From NCBI GenBank assembly GCA_012729815.1, contig JAAYCJ010000198.1:1-52756 (forward strand): a DNA stretch of 52,756 bases, read 5' to 3'. The position numbers and the translations under genes were made by a program. Below, in pieces: positions 7,692-16,251 of the stretch (position 1 is the first letter of the stretch; each line of letters starts with the position of its first letter). The stretch is from Phycisphaerae bacterium. GTDB taxonomy: Bacteria > Planctomycetota > Phycisphaerae > JAAYCJ01. A model generated the notes under the pieces. That model ran no database searches and was not told where the DNA came from. It saw nothing but the letters and a program-made list of their open reading frames with translations.

Positions 7692-9962
7692 TCAGCGGCG
7701 GCGTTTGCCTCGCCGCGCGCCGGATTTCGACTTGCCGCGTTCCTTGGCGGGTTTGGCCCGTTCGCCGCGTTCGGGTCGTCTGGGCGAACGTTCGGCGCGG
7801 GCCAGCAGCTTCTCGTCGACCGGGGCCAGGTCGAGCCGTCGCCGCAGCGGATCGGCGGCGACGATCTTGACCTCGATGGGGTCGCCGATGGCGATCCGGC
7901 GCTTGGAGCGCCGTCCCTGGATGTAGCCGCCCTCGACGTTCAGTTCCCACCAGTCGCTGCCGAGTTCCTCGACCTTCAGTAGTCCATCGGCCAGGAACTT
8001 GCTGAGCTGCACGAACGCGCCAAGGGCGCTGACGCCGCTGACGACGCCCTGGTAGTGCCGGCCGATCTGCTGAGCGAGCAGTTGCAGGACCAGCGTTTCG
8101 GTAAGCTGGCGCTCGGCGCTTTCGGCCTGACGTTCGGTGAAGTTGCAGCGGCTGCCGATTTCCTCCAGCGCATAGGCGTGGTCGCGCAGCTTCCGGGCGT
8201 TTTTCTTGAGCCGTCCGGCGAAATGCTCGTCGAGCAGGCGGTGCACGGTCAGGTCCGGATAGCGCCTGATCGGCGAGGTGAAGTGGCAGTAGTGGCTGCT
8301 GGCGAGGGCGAAGTGACCGGGGTTCTTGGTGGAATACTCCGCCTTCTGGAGGCTTCGCAGGATCGCGATGTTGACCGCGAAACTCGACGGTTTACCGGCC
8401 GAGGTCTGGATCAGCCGCTGGAGGTCCGACCGGTCGGGCTGCTTGGGCAGCTTGAGTCCGAAGAGGGTCAGAAACTTGCTGAGCTGCTCGAAGGCCGCCT
8501 GTTCGGGCTCCGGATGGATTCGCTGCAGGAAGGGCACGTTGCAGGAGTCCAGAAGCCGGGCGACCGCCTCGTTGGCCTCGACCATGAACATTTCGATGAT
8601 GGTGTGCGAAAAGCTGTCGTCGGCCGGATGGGCGTCGACGACCTCACCCTTGTCGTTGTAGACCAGTTCGACCTCCGGCAGCATCAGGTGGAGCATGCCT
8701 TCGGCGCGTCGGCGTTGCAGGATCCTCTTGGCCAGGTCTTCAGCCTGTTTGATGGCCGCCACGACGGCTGGGGCGATCCCGTCGGTTTTGCCGTCGAGGA
8801 CTCCGGTCGCCTGGTCGTAGGTCAGCCGCTGTTTCGAGCGGATCACGCTGTTGGCGAACCGCGTGCCTTTGACCTGGCCTTTGCGGTCGTAGGCGATAAA
8901 GACGCTCTTGGTCATCCGATCCTGATCCTGCTGAAGGCTGCACAAGCCGTTGCTCAGGGCCTCGGGGATCATTGGAATGACCTTCCGCGGCAGGTAGACG
9001 CTGTTGCCGCGTTCGGCGGCTTCGCGGTCGATCGGTCCTTCGGTTTCGACGAAGTAGGAGACGTCGGCGATGTGCACGCCCAGTTCGAAGCCGTCGCGGG
9101 TGGCGCGGATCGAGATGGCGTCGTCGAAGTCCCGTGCGTCGACCGGATCGATGGTGAAGGTCAGTTCATCCCGCAGGTCCTGCCGGCCCGCGGGCAGCTT
9201 GCCCTTGGTCAGTTCCGGAAGCACCTGGCGGTTGAACCGTTCGATGACCCGGTCCAGATCGTTATCGACCTCGGCTGGAAACGCCTCGGGCAGGTCGAAC
9301 TCGCGGATCACCGCGCCCAGTTCCGCTTCGTACTCGCCTTCGGCGCCGAGCACCTCGATTACCACGCCGCGGGCAAGCTGCTCCTGTTGCGGAAATTCGG
9401 TCAGCCGCACCACCACGCGGTCGCCCGGCCGGGCCTCCTTGGCGCCGACGTCATCGACCGCGATCGGTTGATGGATCACCCTGCCGTCGGTCTGGACCAT
9501 CCATCGGTTGGCCGCCCGCATGAGCGTGCCGACGAACTTGTCCTTGCCCCGCGTGATGATTCGCGTGATCTCGCCGTAGGAGCGCATCTGGCCGCGGACC
9601 TGTCGGCGGCGGACGGTGGCCTCGACCACGTCGCCGGTCATCGCGTCCAGCGTCTCCTGGGCTGGGATGTAGAGGTCTTCGGTCGATGATGGATCAAAGG
9701 GAGAGACGAACCCGAAACCCTTTTGGTTGCCCTGGAAGGTGCCGATGATCCGGCCGCCGGGCGGCGGCAGGTGAATCGAGTTGTCTTCGCCGATCACCAG
9801 CCGTCCGTCGCGGCGGAGCTGGTCGATGGCGGCTTTGAACTGCGGATACTGATCCTTGTTGACCCCCAACTTCTCCGCCAGGTCCTGCCAGTCGGTCGGT
9901 TGCCCCTGCGCCCCGGCCAGGCCGGCCAGGATATTCTTCTGCATCGTCTGTTGCTTGCTCAT
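7692..9962 (-). CDS. rnr: Ribonuclease R (3'-5' exoribonuclease)
   Basis: RNase R degrades structured RNA processively from the 3' end. The 756-residue protein shows the expected order: an N-terminal winged-helix region (residues ~10-65), a cold-shock/OB segment starting near GTFQGNQKGFGFVSP, and the RNB catalytic domain with the metal-binding aspartates in DPVDARDFDDAIS and the HIADVSYFV strand. Downstream are the HFTSPIRRYPDLTVHRLL motif, an S1 domain near GVVSGVSALGAFVQL, and a Lys/Arg-rich tail. Family length is typically 700-850. It is transcribed divergently from the YlbF-family gene. Confidence 0.95.
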   Translation of the reverse strand: MSKQQTMQKNILAGLAGAQGQPTDWQDLAEKLGVNKDQYPQFKAAIDQLRRDGRLVIGEDNSIHLPPPGGRIIGTFQGNQKGFGFVSPFDPSSTEDLYIPAQETLDAMTGDVVEATVRRRQVRGQMRSYGEITRIITRGKDKFVGTLMRAANRWMVQTDGRVIHQPIAVDDVGAKEARPGDRVVVRLTEFPQQEQLARGVVIEVLGAEGEYEAELGAVIREFDLPEAFPAEVDNDLDRVIERFNRQVLPELTKGKLPAGRQDLRDELTFTIDPVDARDFDDAISIRATRDGFELGVHIADVSYFVETEGPIDREAAERGNSVYLPRKVIPMIPEALSNGLCSLQQDQDRMTKSVFIAYDRKGQVKGTRFANSVIRSKQRLTYDQATGVLDGKTDGIAPAVVAAIKQAEDLAKRILQRRRAEGMLHLMLPEVELVYNDKGEVVDAHPADDSFSHTIIEMFMVEANEAVARLLDSCNVPFLQRIHPEPEQAAFEQLSKFLTLFGLKLPKQPDRSDLQRLIQTSAGKPSSFAVNIAILRSLQKAEYSTKNPGHFALASSHYCHFTSPIRRYPDLTVHRLLDEHFAGRLKKNARKLRDHAYALEEIGSRCNFTERQAESAERQLTETLVLQLLAQQIGRHYQGVVSGVSALGAFVQLSKFLADGLLKVEELGSDWWELNVEGGYIQGRRSKRRIAIGDPIEVKIVAADPLRRRLDLAPVDEKLLARAERSPRRPERGERAKPAKERGKSKSGARRGKRRR

Positions 9963-10088
9963 GTCTTCCCGTTTCGAAAGGACTATCAGTCGGGTTTATC
10001 GATTTTTACATTTATCGACCCCCGAAGTCTCTCTATAATAACAGGAAACATGCACCGAATGTAAGCCTGATATTATAAAGGGATTACC

Positions 10089-10454
10089 ATGGCGGACGTG
10101 ATCAAGATGGCGGAAGACCTCGGCAAGGAGATTGCCAAAGACGCCGCGACCAAACGCTACATCGCGCTGCAGAACGAGTTGAACGCGGACCCGCAGGCCC
10201 AGAAGCTGCTGGAGGAATACGAGCAGCAGGCCCACCGGATGGCTGGGCTGGAGGCTCAGGGCCAGCCGATCGAGCCGGAGGACAAGCACAAGCTCTCGCG
10301 TCTCCAGGCCGACCTGTCGGGCAACGCGAGCGTCAAGAAGTTCATGGCCGCCCAGGTCGAATACGCCAATCTGATGCGCAAGGTCAATCAGGCGGTGATG
10401 GGCCAGGTGTTCCCGGCGGAGAAGGGGCAGTCGGGCCCGCAGGTCGCCCAGTAG
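10089..10454 (+). CDS. YlbF-family regulator
   Basis: This 121-residue, almost entirely helical cytoplasmic protein matches the YlbF/YmcA (Com_YlbF) family. In Bacillus, members form the Y-complex that modulates RNase Y. The pattern of A-L-dP-xaq-kLLeEYeqq at residues ~25-45 and the NASVKKFMAAQVEYANLMRKV segment near the C-terminus support it. A TATAAT box at 10034-10039 lies 50 bases upstream, and an AAGGG ribosome site precedes the ATG. It is divergent from RNase R; the neighbourhood of two RNA-turnover-linked families is suggestive only. Confidence 0.75.
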   Translation: MADVIKMAEDLGKEIAKDAATKRYIALQNELNADPQAQKLLEEYEQQAHRMAGLEAQGQPIEPEDKHKLSRLQADLSGNASVKKFMAAQVEYANLMRKVNQAVMGQVFPAEKGQSGPQVAQ

Positions 10455-10512
10455 GTCGTTTTGGGTTTCCCGCGCCGGTGGCGGTCGGTGTTTCGTTGGC
10501 AAGGTGGTTTCG

Positions 10513-11499
10513 ATGCGCCTGGTTCTCGTGCAGTGGCTGATCCTGCTTCCGCTTCCTTCGCTGGCCGCCCAGTCGCTGCGGTTCGCCGTGGTGGCGGACA
10601 GCCAGGGATCGGGCGGGTTGGCCGTTAGCGAGAACGCCTTTAACAAGGTCGTGCACCTGGTGCTTCGGGCCGATCCGCCGGTGGACTGCGTAATCGTGGC
10701 TGGCGACCTGACCTACGGATTCTACGACAATCGCATCACGGCGGAGGGTTTCGATCTCTGGCGACGGATCGCCTCGCCGTGGTACGAGTCCGAGATGCTC
10801 GGCTTGAAGGTCTATCCGGTGCCCGGCAACCACGACCTGGAGAATTTCTTCTGGTGCCAGATGCAGTGGCAGCTTGCGTTTCCGGAACTGCCCGACAACG
10901 GCCCGGACTATGAGCGCAAGATGAGCTATTCGTTCGACCTCGGGCCGGTGCACTTTGCGGCCGTCAGCACGTCCAGCCCGATGCGCCGTCACCGGGTGGA
11001 CCTGGAGTGGCTCGCCCGCGATCTGGGTAATTCCACCGCGCCGGTCCGCTTCGTTTTCGGGCACGCTCCCGCGTTTCCCTACGGCCGTCACGTGGGCGGT
11101 TCGCTGGACGCCCATCCGGAAGATCGCGACCGGTTCTGGCAACTGCTTGTCGACCATAACGTCGCGGCGTACTTCTGCGGCCACACGCATATTTACGACC
11201 ACTGGGCCAAAGACGGCGTGCACCAGATCACCGCCCCGCCGGCCGGCGCCTGCGGTGACGCGACCGGTTACCTGATTGTCGACGTTGACGAGAACGGCGC
11301 GCGGGTCACGGTCTACGACCGGGACGGATCGGTCCAGGAGGCGTTCGCTCTTGCCGATTACGGCCCGAATCTCGTTGAGCAGCGGGTCGCCTCGGAGGCA
11401 TCGCCTTCGCCGGTAGGCTGCGGTGCGCCGCTGCTGTGCCTGGCTGTCGCTATCGGCTTAGCCGGTGTGCTTCTTTCTGGTCAGGACGGCTTCTCATGA
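10513..11499 (+). CDS. Calcineurin-like metallophosphoesterase, membrane-anchored
   Basis: This 328-residue protein has an N-terminal signal/anchor segment (residues 1-20) and a calcineurin-type metallophosphoesterase core: VVADSQG (D29), AGDLTYG (D65), PGNHDLE (N106-H107), FGHAP and CGHTHIYDH. The first motif, normally DxH, reads D-S-Q, so one metal ligand may be replaced. A C-terminal hydrophobic stretch (LLCLAVAIGLAGVLLSG) suggests membrane attachment, placing the enzyme outside the cytoplasm. I prefer ATG 10513 over the in-frame GTG at 10504 because AAGGTGG precedes it. The stop codon overlaps the acpS start (ATGA), implying translational coupling. The substrate is unknown. Confidence 0.85.
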   Translation: MRLVLVQWLILLPLPSLAAQSLRFAVVADSQGSGGLAVSENAFNKVVHLVLRADPPVDCVIVAGDLTYGFYDNRITAEGFDLWRRIASPWYESEMLGLKVYPVPGNHDLENFFWCQMQWQLAFPELPDNGPDYERKMSYSFDLGPVHFAAVSTSSPMRRHRVDLEWLARDLGNSTAPVRFVFGHAPAFPYGRHVGGSLDAHPEDRDRFWQLLVDHNVAAYFCGHTHIYDHWAKDGVHQITAPPAGACGDATGYLIVDVDENGARVTVYDRDGSVQEAFALADYGPNLVEQRVASEASPSPVGCGAPLLCLAVAIGLAGVLLSGQDGFS

Positions 11500-11882
11500 C
11501 GAAGATACTCGGACACGGCATCGATCTGGTCGAGGTCCATCGCATCGAGGAACTCGCGGAGCGGTATGGCGAGCGGTTTCTCGCCCGTGTGTTCACCGAG
11601 ACGGAGCTGGAGTACTGCCGGGCCCGCAAACGCCGCTGGGAGCATCTGGCTGGGCGGTTCGCGGTCAAGGAGGCGGTGCTCAAGGCGATCGGGACGGGAT
11701 GGCGGGGGCAGATCGCGTGGACCGACGTGGCGGTGGTGAACGATCCGTTGGGCCGGCCCACCGTTGTCCTGGGCGGCCACACCAAAATGCTGGCGGAGCA
11801 GAAGGGGATCGCCGAGATCCAGATTTCGATCAGCCACACCGAGCAGCACGCCATCGCTTCGGCTTTGGCGCTGGGGGAATGA
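11496..11882 (+). CDS. acpS: Holo-[acyl-carrier-protein] synthase
   Basis: AcpS transfers 4'-phosphopantetheine from CoA to the serine of acyl carrier protein. The 128-residue length is typical. The magnesium-binding residues are present: Asp10 in GHGIDLVEV and Glu59 in RFAVKEAVLKAIGTG. The C-terminal ISISHTEQHAIASALA strand is also characteristic. The ATG overlaps the TGA of the phosphoesterase gene by the shared ATGA, so translation is probably coupled. Its substrate AcpP is encoded in this window at 32909-33172. Confidence 0.95.
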   Translation: MTKILGHGIDLVEVHRIEELAERYGERFLARVFTETELEYCRARKRRWEHLAGRFAVKEAVLKAIGTGWRGQIAWTDVAVVNDPLGRPTVVLGGHTKMLAEQKGIAEIQISISHTEQHAIASALALGE

Positions 11883-11891
11883 AAGGTCGGT

Positions 11892-12605
11892 CTATCTGCG
11901 TGGTTCGCGATTCCCGATCAGAAGGGCGGCGAGGGCGGCGGCGGCGGTTTCCACCCGCATGACGTAATGTCCCAATCGCACCGGCTGAACTCCGCGTTCG
12001 ATCAGGAGGCGTTCCTCCTCGTCGCAGAGGCCGCCTTCAGGACCGACGAACACGATGGCGGTTCGCCACGCCTTCGCGAGCGGTTCGCGGGCTAATTGAT
12101 CCGTCTGGGTCGAGCCGAAGACTTTCAGGTCGAAATCCCCGGTGCGATCCAGTGCCTCAGCCAGCGTGACCGGTTCGGCCACCTCCGGAAGCGAGTTTCG
12201 GCCGGACTGCTTGCACGTTTCGACCAGCCACCGTTGCCACCTCGCCGCGGAGACGTCCCGCACGGCGCTGTACCGGCAGACCACCGGCCAGAAGGCGTCC
12301 ACGCCGACCTCCGCGGCGTGGCTGACCAGGCACGGCTGGACCGGCCCTTTGGGAATGGCGGTGGCCAACACCAGTCGGGTCTCAGCCGGCGGATCGGTCC
12401 GGATTTCGCCCACCGTCAGTTCCAGGGCATCTTTGTCGGCCGAGCGGACCTGGGCCGCTGCGCTTCGACCGGCGCCATCGAAGAGTTCCACCGTCTCGCC
12501 CGCACCCAGCCGCAACACGCTGCGGGCGTGGTGGGCTTCCGGGCCGGTCACCCTGACCGGTCCGGCCTCGATCCGCGGGACGTAGAGCCGGGTCTGCCGA
12601 GCCAT
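11892..12605 (-). CDS. rsmE: 16S rRNA (uracil-1498-N3)-methyltransferase RsmE
   Basis: RsmE is a SPOUT-family methyltransferase that modifies U1498 of 16S rRNA in the assembled 30S subunit. The 237-residue protein has an N-terminal PUA-like domain (EAHHARSVLRLGAGE) and a C-terminal knot with the SAM-binding motifs FVGPEGGLCDEEE and LGHYVMRVETAAAAL. Typical length is about 240. AGGAAGG precedes the ATG. It converges with acpS (nine bases apart) and is divergent from the acidic membrane protein gene. Confidence 0.95.
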   Translation of the reverse strand: MARQTRLYVPRIEAGPVRVTGPEAHHARSVLRLGAGETVELFDGAGRSAAAQVRSADKDALELTVGEIRTDPPAETRLVLATAIPKGPVQPCLVSHAAEVGVDAFWPVVCRYSAVRDVSAARWQRWLVETCKQSGRNSLPEVAEPVTLAEALDRTGDFDLKVFGSTQTDQLAREPLAKAWRTAIVFVGPEGGLCDEEERLLIERGVQPVRLGHYVMRVETAAAALAALLIGNREPRR

Positions 12606-12648
12606 CCAACCTTCCTGTGCAACTCAAGGACCGTCTGATAATGATCGA

Positions 12649-12660
12649 TAATCATGATTA
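12649..12660. promoter_or_regulatory. 12-bp AT-rich palindrome (possible operator)
   Basis: TAATCATGATTA is a perfect palindrome in the ~95-base region between rsmE and the divergent acidic-protein gene. It is much more AT-rich than its surroundings and could be an operator or promoter component. No bound factor can be named. Confidence 0.3.
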
Positions 12661-12701
12661 TAGGGGGCGTTGCCGCGCCCCGTACAGGGAGTTTCGAGGC
12701 G

Positions 12702-13526
12702 ATGGCCGATCCGATGGAAGACAATTCGCCGGCCTCCGAAGAGTCGATCGAAGGGGAACTGGCCGATCTGCTGAACGAGGTCAGCCAACTCGGCGAGGAA
12801 CTCAACGCCGTCACTCAGACCGCTGAGGCGGTCGCGACGGATGTCCCACCGCCACAGGAAGGCGGCGAGTCCCAAGCCGCTCTCGAGGCCGAACCGCCGC
12901 CCGCCGAACCGGAAGCGTCCGGCGGCAAGGCGTCATCGGAGCCAGCCGCCGAACAACCGCCGGACCCGCCCAAAAGTCGCCGGCCCAGCTTCCTGAGCCG
13001 CAAAAAAACGGACACGCCTCCTGAGGGCAAATCCGCCACGGATCAACCCAACGACCAGGCCGGGACCGCCACTCCGTCTCCCGAGCCAGCATCGGAACCC
13101 GACATACCGGAACTGTCCACCGAGCCGGTCATGGACCCGGAAATCCCGGACGATCAGGATTCGAATCTTGACGAGGCGCCGGAAGACGAGGGGGCGGAGA
13201 TGCCGTCCGACGAGATCGTCGTTCCCGGCGAAGAGGATCTGGAGGTCGGCCCGGAAGACGACCTGGTGGCCGAGGAAGAGATATCTTCGGCTTTGGGCCG
13301 GCTTGACGAAGTGCAGAGCGGCGTCTCGGCCTCGCCGCCCACGACCGGGGCTGTGACTCCTGCCTATCGGTTGCCAATGCCGGTCAGAATTGCCGTTGGT
13401 CTCGTCAATCTGTTCGACTGGCCGTTCTACTGGGTGCCCAGACCGGTCAAGAATTTTCTGGGTTATTTGGCTGTTTCCACGTTCCTTTTAGGTATCATTG
13501 TATGGATACTGCTGCTGGCCCGCTGA
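12702..13526 (+). CDS. Acidic, Pro/Glu-rich protein with C-terminal membrane anchor
   Basis: This is a 274-residue protein that I do not recognise. The first ~215 residues are low-complexity and strongly acidic (Glu/Asp/Pro/Ala-rich) and are probably disordered, with one short helical segment near residues 10-35. The C-terminal ~55 residues hold an amphipathic stretch (MPVRIAVGLVNLFDWPFYWVP) and a membrane helix (LGYLAVSTFLLGIIVWILLLA) ending at the C-terminus. I chose ATG 12702 because AGGGAG lies upstream; an in-frame ATG at 12654 overlaps the palindrome. The shape suggests a tail-anchored adaptor with a long cytoplasmic arm. Confidence 0.6.
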   Translation: MADPMEDNSPASEESIEGELADLLNEVSQLGEELNAVTQTAEAVATDVPPPQEGGESQAALEAEPPPAEPEASGGKASSEPAAEQPPDPPKSRRPSFLSRKKTDTPPEGKSATDQPNDQAGTATPSPEPASEPDIPELSTEPVMDPEIPDDQDSNLDEAPEDEGAEMPSDEIVVPGEEDLEVGPEDDLVAEEEISSALGRLDEVQSGVSASPPTTGAVTPAYRLPMPVRIAVGLVNLFDWPFYWVPRPVKNFLGYLAVSTFLLGIIVWILLLAR

Positions 13527-13584
13527 CAGGCCCGCGCGAGGCCCACACGTGCTTTCCCACAAGGTCAATCCAAGGAGCAAGTAC

Positions 13585-14112
13585 ATGAACACCCGCTACC
13601 TGCCCCGTAAGTCCTTTATTCTGCCGGTTTTACTGCTATTGTCCATGGCGGCGGTTGGCGGATGCGACGGCAGCGGCCCCAGCATTCTTCCAAGCAACTT
13701 CCTTTCGCCCGAGCAGGAGGCCGTCCTGTCGCAGGAGGTGTTGGAATTGACCAACGACGAGCGGGTCGAGGCGGGGTTGGCTCCGCTGACCTGGAATGCG
13801 ACGTTGGCTGAGGCGGCGGCCGCCCACGGCGAGGACATGATCGAGCGGAACTACTTCGACCACGAATCGCCGGAGGGCGAAAACGTGGCCGATCGCGTGA
13901 CCGCGCGGGGCTACGTGTACATGCTGGTCGGCGAGAACATCGCAGCGGGACAGGACTCGCCCGAAGAGGTCGTTGACGCCTGGATGAACAGCGAAGGGCA
14001 CCGGGCGAACATCCTGCGGCCGGAGTTCATCGAACTGGGCGTGGGCGTCAAGCGCAACTACGCGGGCCGCTACTACTGGGTCCAGGTTTTCGGCACGCCG
14101 ATGCCGGAGTAG
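13585..14112 (+). CDS. CAP-domain (SCP/PR1-like) lipoprotein
   Basis: This 175-residue secreted protein has a lipoprotein-type signal ending in AVGGC, followed by a CAP domain. Family motifs include the NDERVEAGLAPLTWN start helix, AAAHGEDMIERNYFDHESPEG, GENIAAG and the NSEGHRANIL motif. The histidines and acidic residues that line the CAP cavity are present. The biochemical role of bacterial CAP proteins is mostly unknown. AAGGAG lies seven bases before the ATG, which decides the start. It follows the acidic anchored protein by 58 bases on the same strand and may be co-transcribed with it. Confidence 0.88.
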   Translation: MNTRYLPRKSFILPVLLLLSMAAVGGCDGSGPSILPSNFLSPEQEAVLSQEVLELTNDERVEAGLAPLTWNATLAEAAAAHGEDMIERNYFDHESPEGENVADRVTARGYVYMLVGENIAAGQDSPEEVVDAWMNSEGHRANILRPEFIELGVGVKRNYAGRYYWVQVFGTPMPE

Positions 14113-14130
14113 TCGCGACGCGGATGGCGG

Positions 14131-15390
14131 CTAATCGGCGTTGAGTGCCGGGGACGTTTCCGATTCGCCCTGGGGCGTGTCCGCCGTCGGTTTGGCCGGC
14201 TGAGTGGCGGCCACCAGCTTCTCGACCATCTGGTCGTACTGGTCCGCCCGCTGGGGGTCGAGCCGTTTGGCCTCGCTGACCGCTTCGATCGCCTTCTGGA
14301 CCGCTGCTTGCGGGTTCATCCGCAGTTCGACCGCCATGAATCGGGCGAGATTCTCGTAGGCCCTGGCGGTCGCCACGTGCAGGTTGGCCATTTCCGGGTT
14401 CTTCTGGATCGCCCGGCTCAGGTAGATGATCGAGCGGACGTGTGCGTACAGCATGTCGACTTCCTTGGTGCGGATCAGGACCAGATCGGCCAGGGCCAGG
14501 TAGGGCCTGGGGTCTTGCGGGTTCCGCTGGGTTTCCGCATCGTAGACGCCGCTGATCCCGTCGTAGCACTGGCTGAGCAGATTGATTGTCTCAGGGTTGG
14601 CCGGGTCGCTCTGTACGTGCTGGCGGACCAGCTTCATGGCGTCGCCGAACAGCTTGACCGCTTCGCCGAAGTTCGCTCCGCCCGATCCCTGTTCGAGGAT
14701 CTTCTGGTAATTGAAATTCAGCCGGGCCAGACGGATTCGCAGGTCCGGCAGCATGGCTTGGGCTGTCGGATCTTCCGGTGAGGCCTCAGCCAGCTCCACC
14801 GCCCGCTGAATGTGACCGACCGCCTCCTTCATCATTTCCGGGTCGTAGTTTTTCTCCGCGGCCCGGCCGGCGGTGGCCAGACCGAGGTTGGTCAGGCCCG
14901 GGATGTGGTTGGGGTTGAGTTCCTGAACCAGGCGCTTGAGGTCGGCGATGGCCAGGGAATAGGCCTCGCGGCCCAAGTAGCAGGACCCTCGCCCGAACAG
15001 GGCGGCTTGGCTGTTGGGGTTGGCTTCGAGGTACAGATTGTAGTAATTGACGGCCCGCAGCGGACTGGTATGACGGTAGATCTCGGCCAGGTTGAACAGC
15101 GCCCCCATGTGCCTGGGGTCCAGGTCCAGGATGCTCCGCAGGATCGAGGTCGAAACCTCTGAATCCTTGATGGAGAAACCTTGCCGAGCGATCTCCACCA
15201 GTTCATCCAGGGACTTCTGGGCCTCAGCCGTCTTGCCGAGCAGGGTCGCCTCGCGGGCCTTGTCCAGCAACACCCTGATCTGCTGCTGATCGATCTTGGG
15301 TTCTTCGGTCGGTTCGACCGACTCCGTCTGGGCCGCAGCCGCAGCGATCAGGCACAACACAACGGCAAGGGTTGCCAACGCTTTTGTCAT
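14131..15390 (-). CDS. Secreted TPR-repeat protein
   Basis: This 419-residue protein has a signal peptide (cleavage likely after AAAAAQ) and helical repeats of the tetratricopeptide type. Clear units include the segments around LDPRHMGALFNLAEIYRH, ANPNSQAALFGRGSCYLG and LNPNHIPGLTNLGLATAGR; the later third is more divergent. TPR arrays mediate protein-protein contacts, and here they would act in the periplasm or at the cell surface. GGAGG lies upstream of the ATG. The partner and function are unknown. It converges with the CAP lipoprotein gene. Confidence 0.8.
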   Translation of the reverse strand: MTKALATLAVVLCLIAAAAAQTESVEPTEEPKIDQQQIRVLLDKAREATLLGKTAEAQKSLDELVEIARQGFSIKDSEVSTSILRSILDLDPRHMGALFNLAEIYRHTSPLRAVNYYNLYLEANPNSQAALFGRGSCYLGREAYSLAIADLKRLVQELNPNHIPGLTNLGLATAGRAAEKNYDPEMMKEAVGHIQRAVELAEASPEDPTAQAMLPDLRIRLARLNFNYQKILEQGSGGANFGEAVKLFGDAMKLVRQHVQSDPANPETINLLSQCYDGISGVYDAETQRNPQDPRPYLALADLVLIRTKEVDMLYAHVRSIIYLSRAIQKNPEMANLHVATARAYENLARFMAVELRMNPQAAVQKAIEAVSEAKRLDPQRADQYDQMVEKLVAATQPAKPTADTPQGESETSPALNAD

Positions 15391-15569
15391 CGAGAAAACC
15401 TCCTGCTTATTATAAGCAGAGCTGCGATATTAGTTTTGATAGCCAAATATTGATCCGGCAAAGAGATTATCGGCAAGAAAGGGAGGCGCAAACCCGTAAA
15501 ATGAGGCGCACTTGCCGTTCTCGCCGAGGCCGCGACTTACCTATTCTACGAGCGGTGTTGGACGCCAGT

Positions 15570-16226
15570 TCATCGGCCACCCAGCAGCAGGCGGGCCAGG
15601 TCGGCTGGCGTATCGACGATCGCCTGGGCGCCGGAGTCCTCGAGTTCCCGACGGTCGCGAAAGCCCCAGGTCACCCCGATGGCGAACATGCCGGCCTTCA
15701 CCGCCGTCTCCATGTCGATCCAGGTATCGCCCACGTAGGCGATCGTGGCGGGCGGCAGATCGAGTTTTTCCGCGATCGCCAGGGCTCCGGCCGGGTCGGG
15801 TTTGCGGGCGATACCCGCGCCCTCGCCGCAGACCGCGTCGAACCGGAACGCCCCGAAGAGCTTTTCGATGGTCAGGTCGACGAACGGCTGGGGCTTGTTC
15901 GACAGCACAGCCATACGGATGTTGGCCGCCTGGAGGGCCTTGAGCAGTTCCTCGATGCCCGGATAGGGGGCGGTGAAATCGAAGCAGTGCTCGCCGTAGT
16001 ACCGGGTCATCAGTTCCTCGAGCCGGGGCGTGAGGTCCTGGCGGTCGGACGGCAAAGCCCGCTGGCAGAGGACGTTACGTCCTTCGCCGACCATGAGGCG
16101 GTAGGCCTGCACGGGATGGGTCGGCTGGCCCAGTTCGGCCAGGCCCCAGTTGGTGGCGTCGGCTAGGTCGCGCAGGGTGTCAGCCAGGGTGCCGTCGAGG
16201 TCGAAGATCGCAGCCGGGTAGGTCAT
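15570..16226 (-). CDS. HAD-family hydrolase (phosphoglycolate phosphatase-like)
   Basis: This 218-residue cytoplasmic phosphatase of the haloacid dehalogenase superfamily has all four HAD motifs: the nucleophile in FDLDGTLADT, Ser/Thr in VLSNKPQP, Lys in IARKPDP, and the acidic pair in YVGDTWIDMETA. The helical cap between motifs I and II is of the Gph/PgmB type. ATG 16226 has GGAG upstream. It lies 25 bases downstream of the nitroreductase gene and probably belongs to the same unit. The substrate is not deducible from sequence. Confidence 0.9.
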   Translation of the reverse strand: MTYPAAIFDLDGTLADTLRDLADATNWGLAELGQPTHPVQAYRLMVGEGRNVLCQRALPSDRQDLTPRLEELMTRYYGEHCFDFTAPYPGIEELLKALQAANIRMAVLSNKPQPFVDLTIEKLFGAFRFDAVCGEGAGIARKPDPAGALAIAEKLDLPPATIAYVGDTWIDMETAVKAGMFAIGVTWGFRDRRELEDSGAQAIVDTPADLARLLLGGR

Positions 16227-16251
16227 CGGATGCTCCGGAGGCAGGGTCAGG

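Noticed and set aside
8055-9689. 544-residue open frame on the plus strand
   Set aside because: It is antisense to the full length of RNase R, has no family motifs, and reflects codon-position GC bias.
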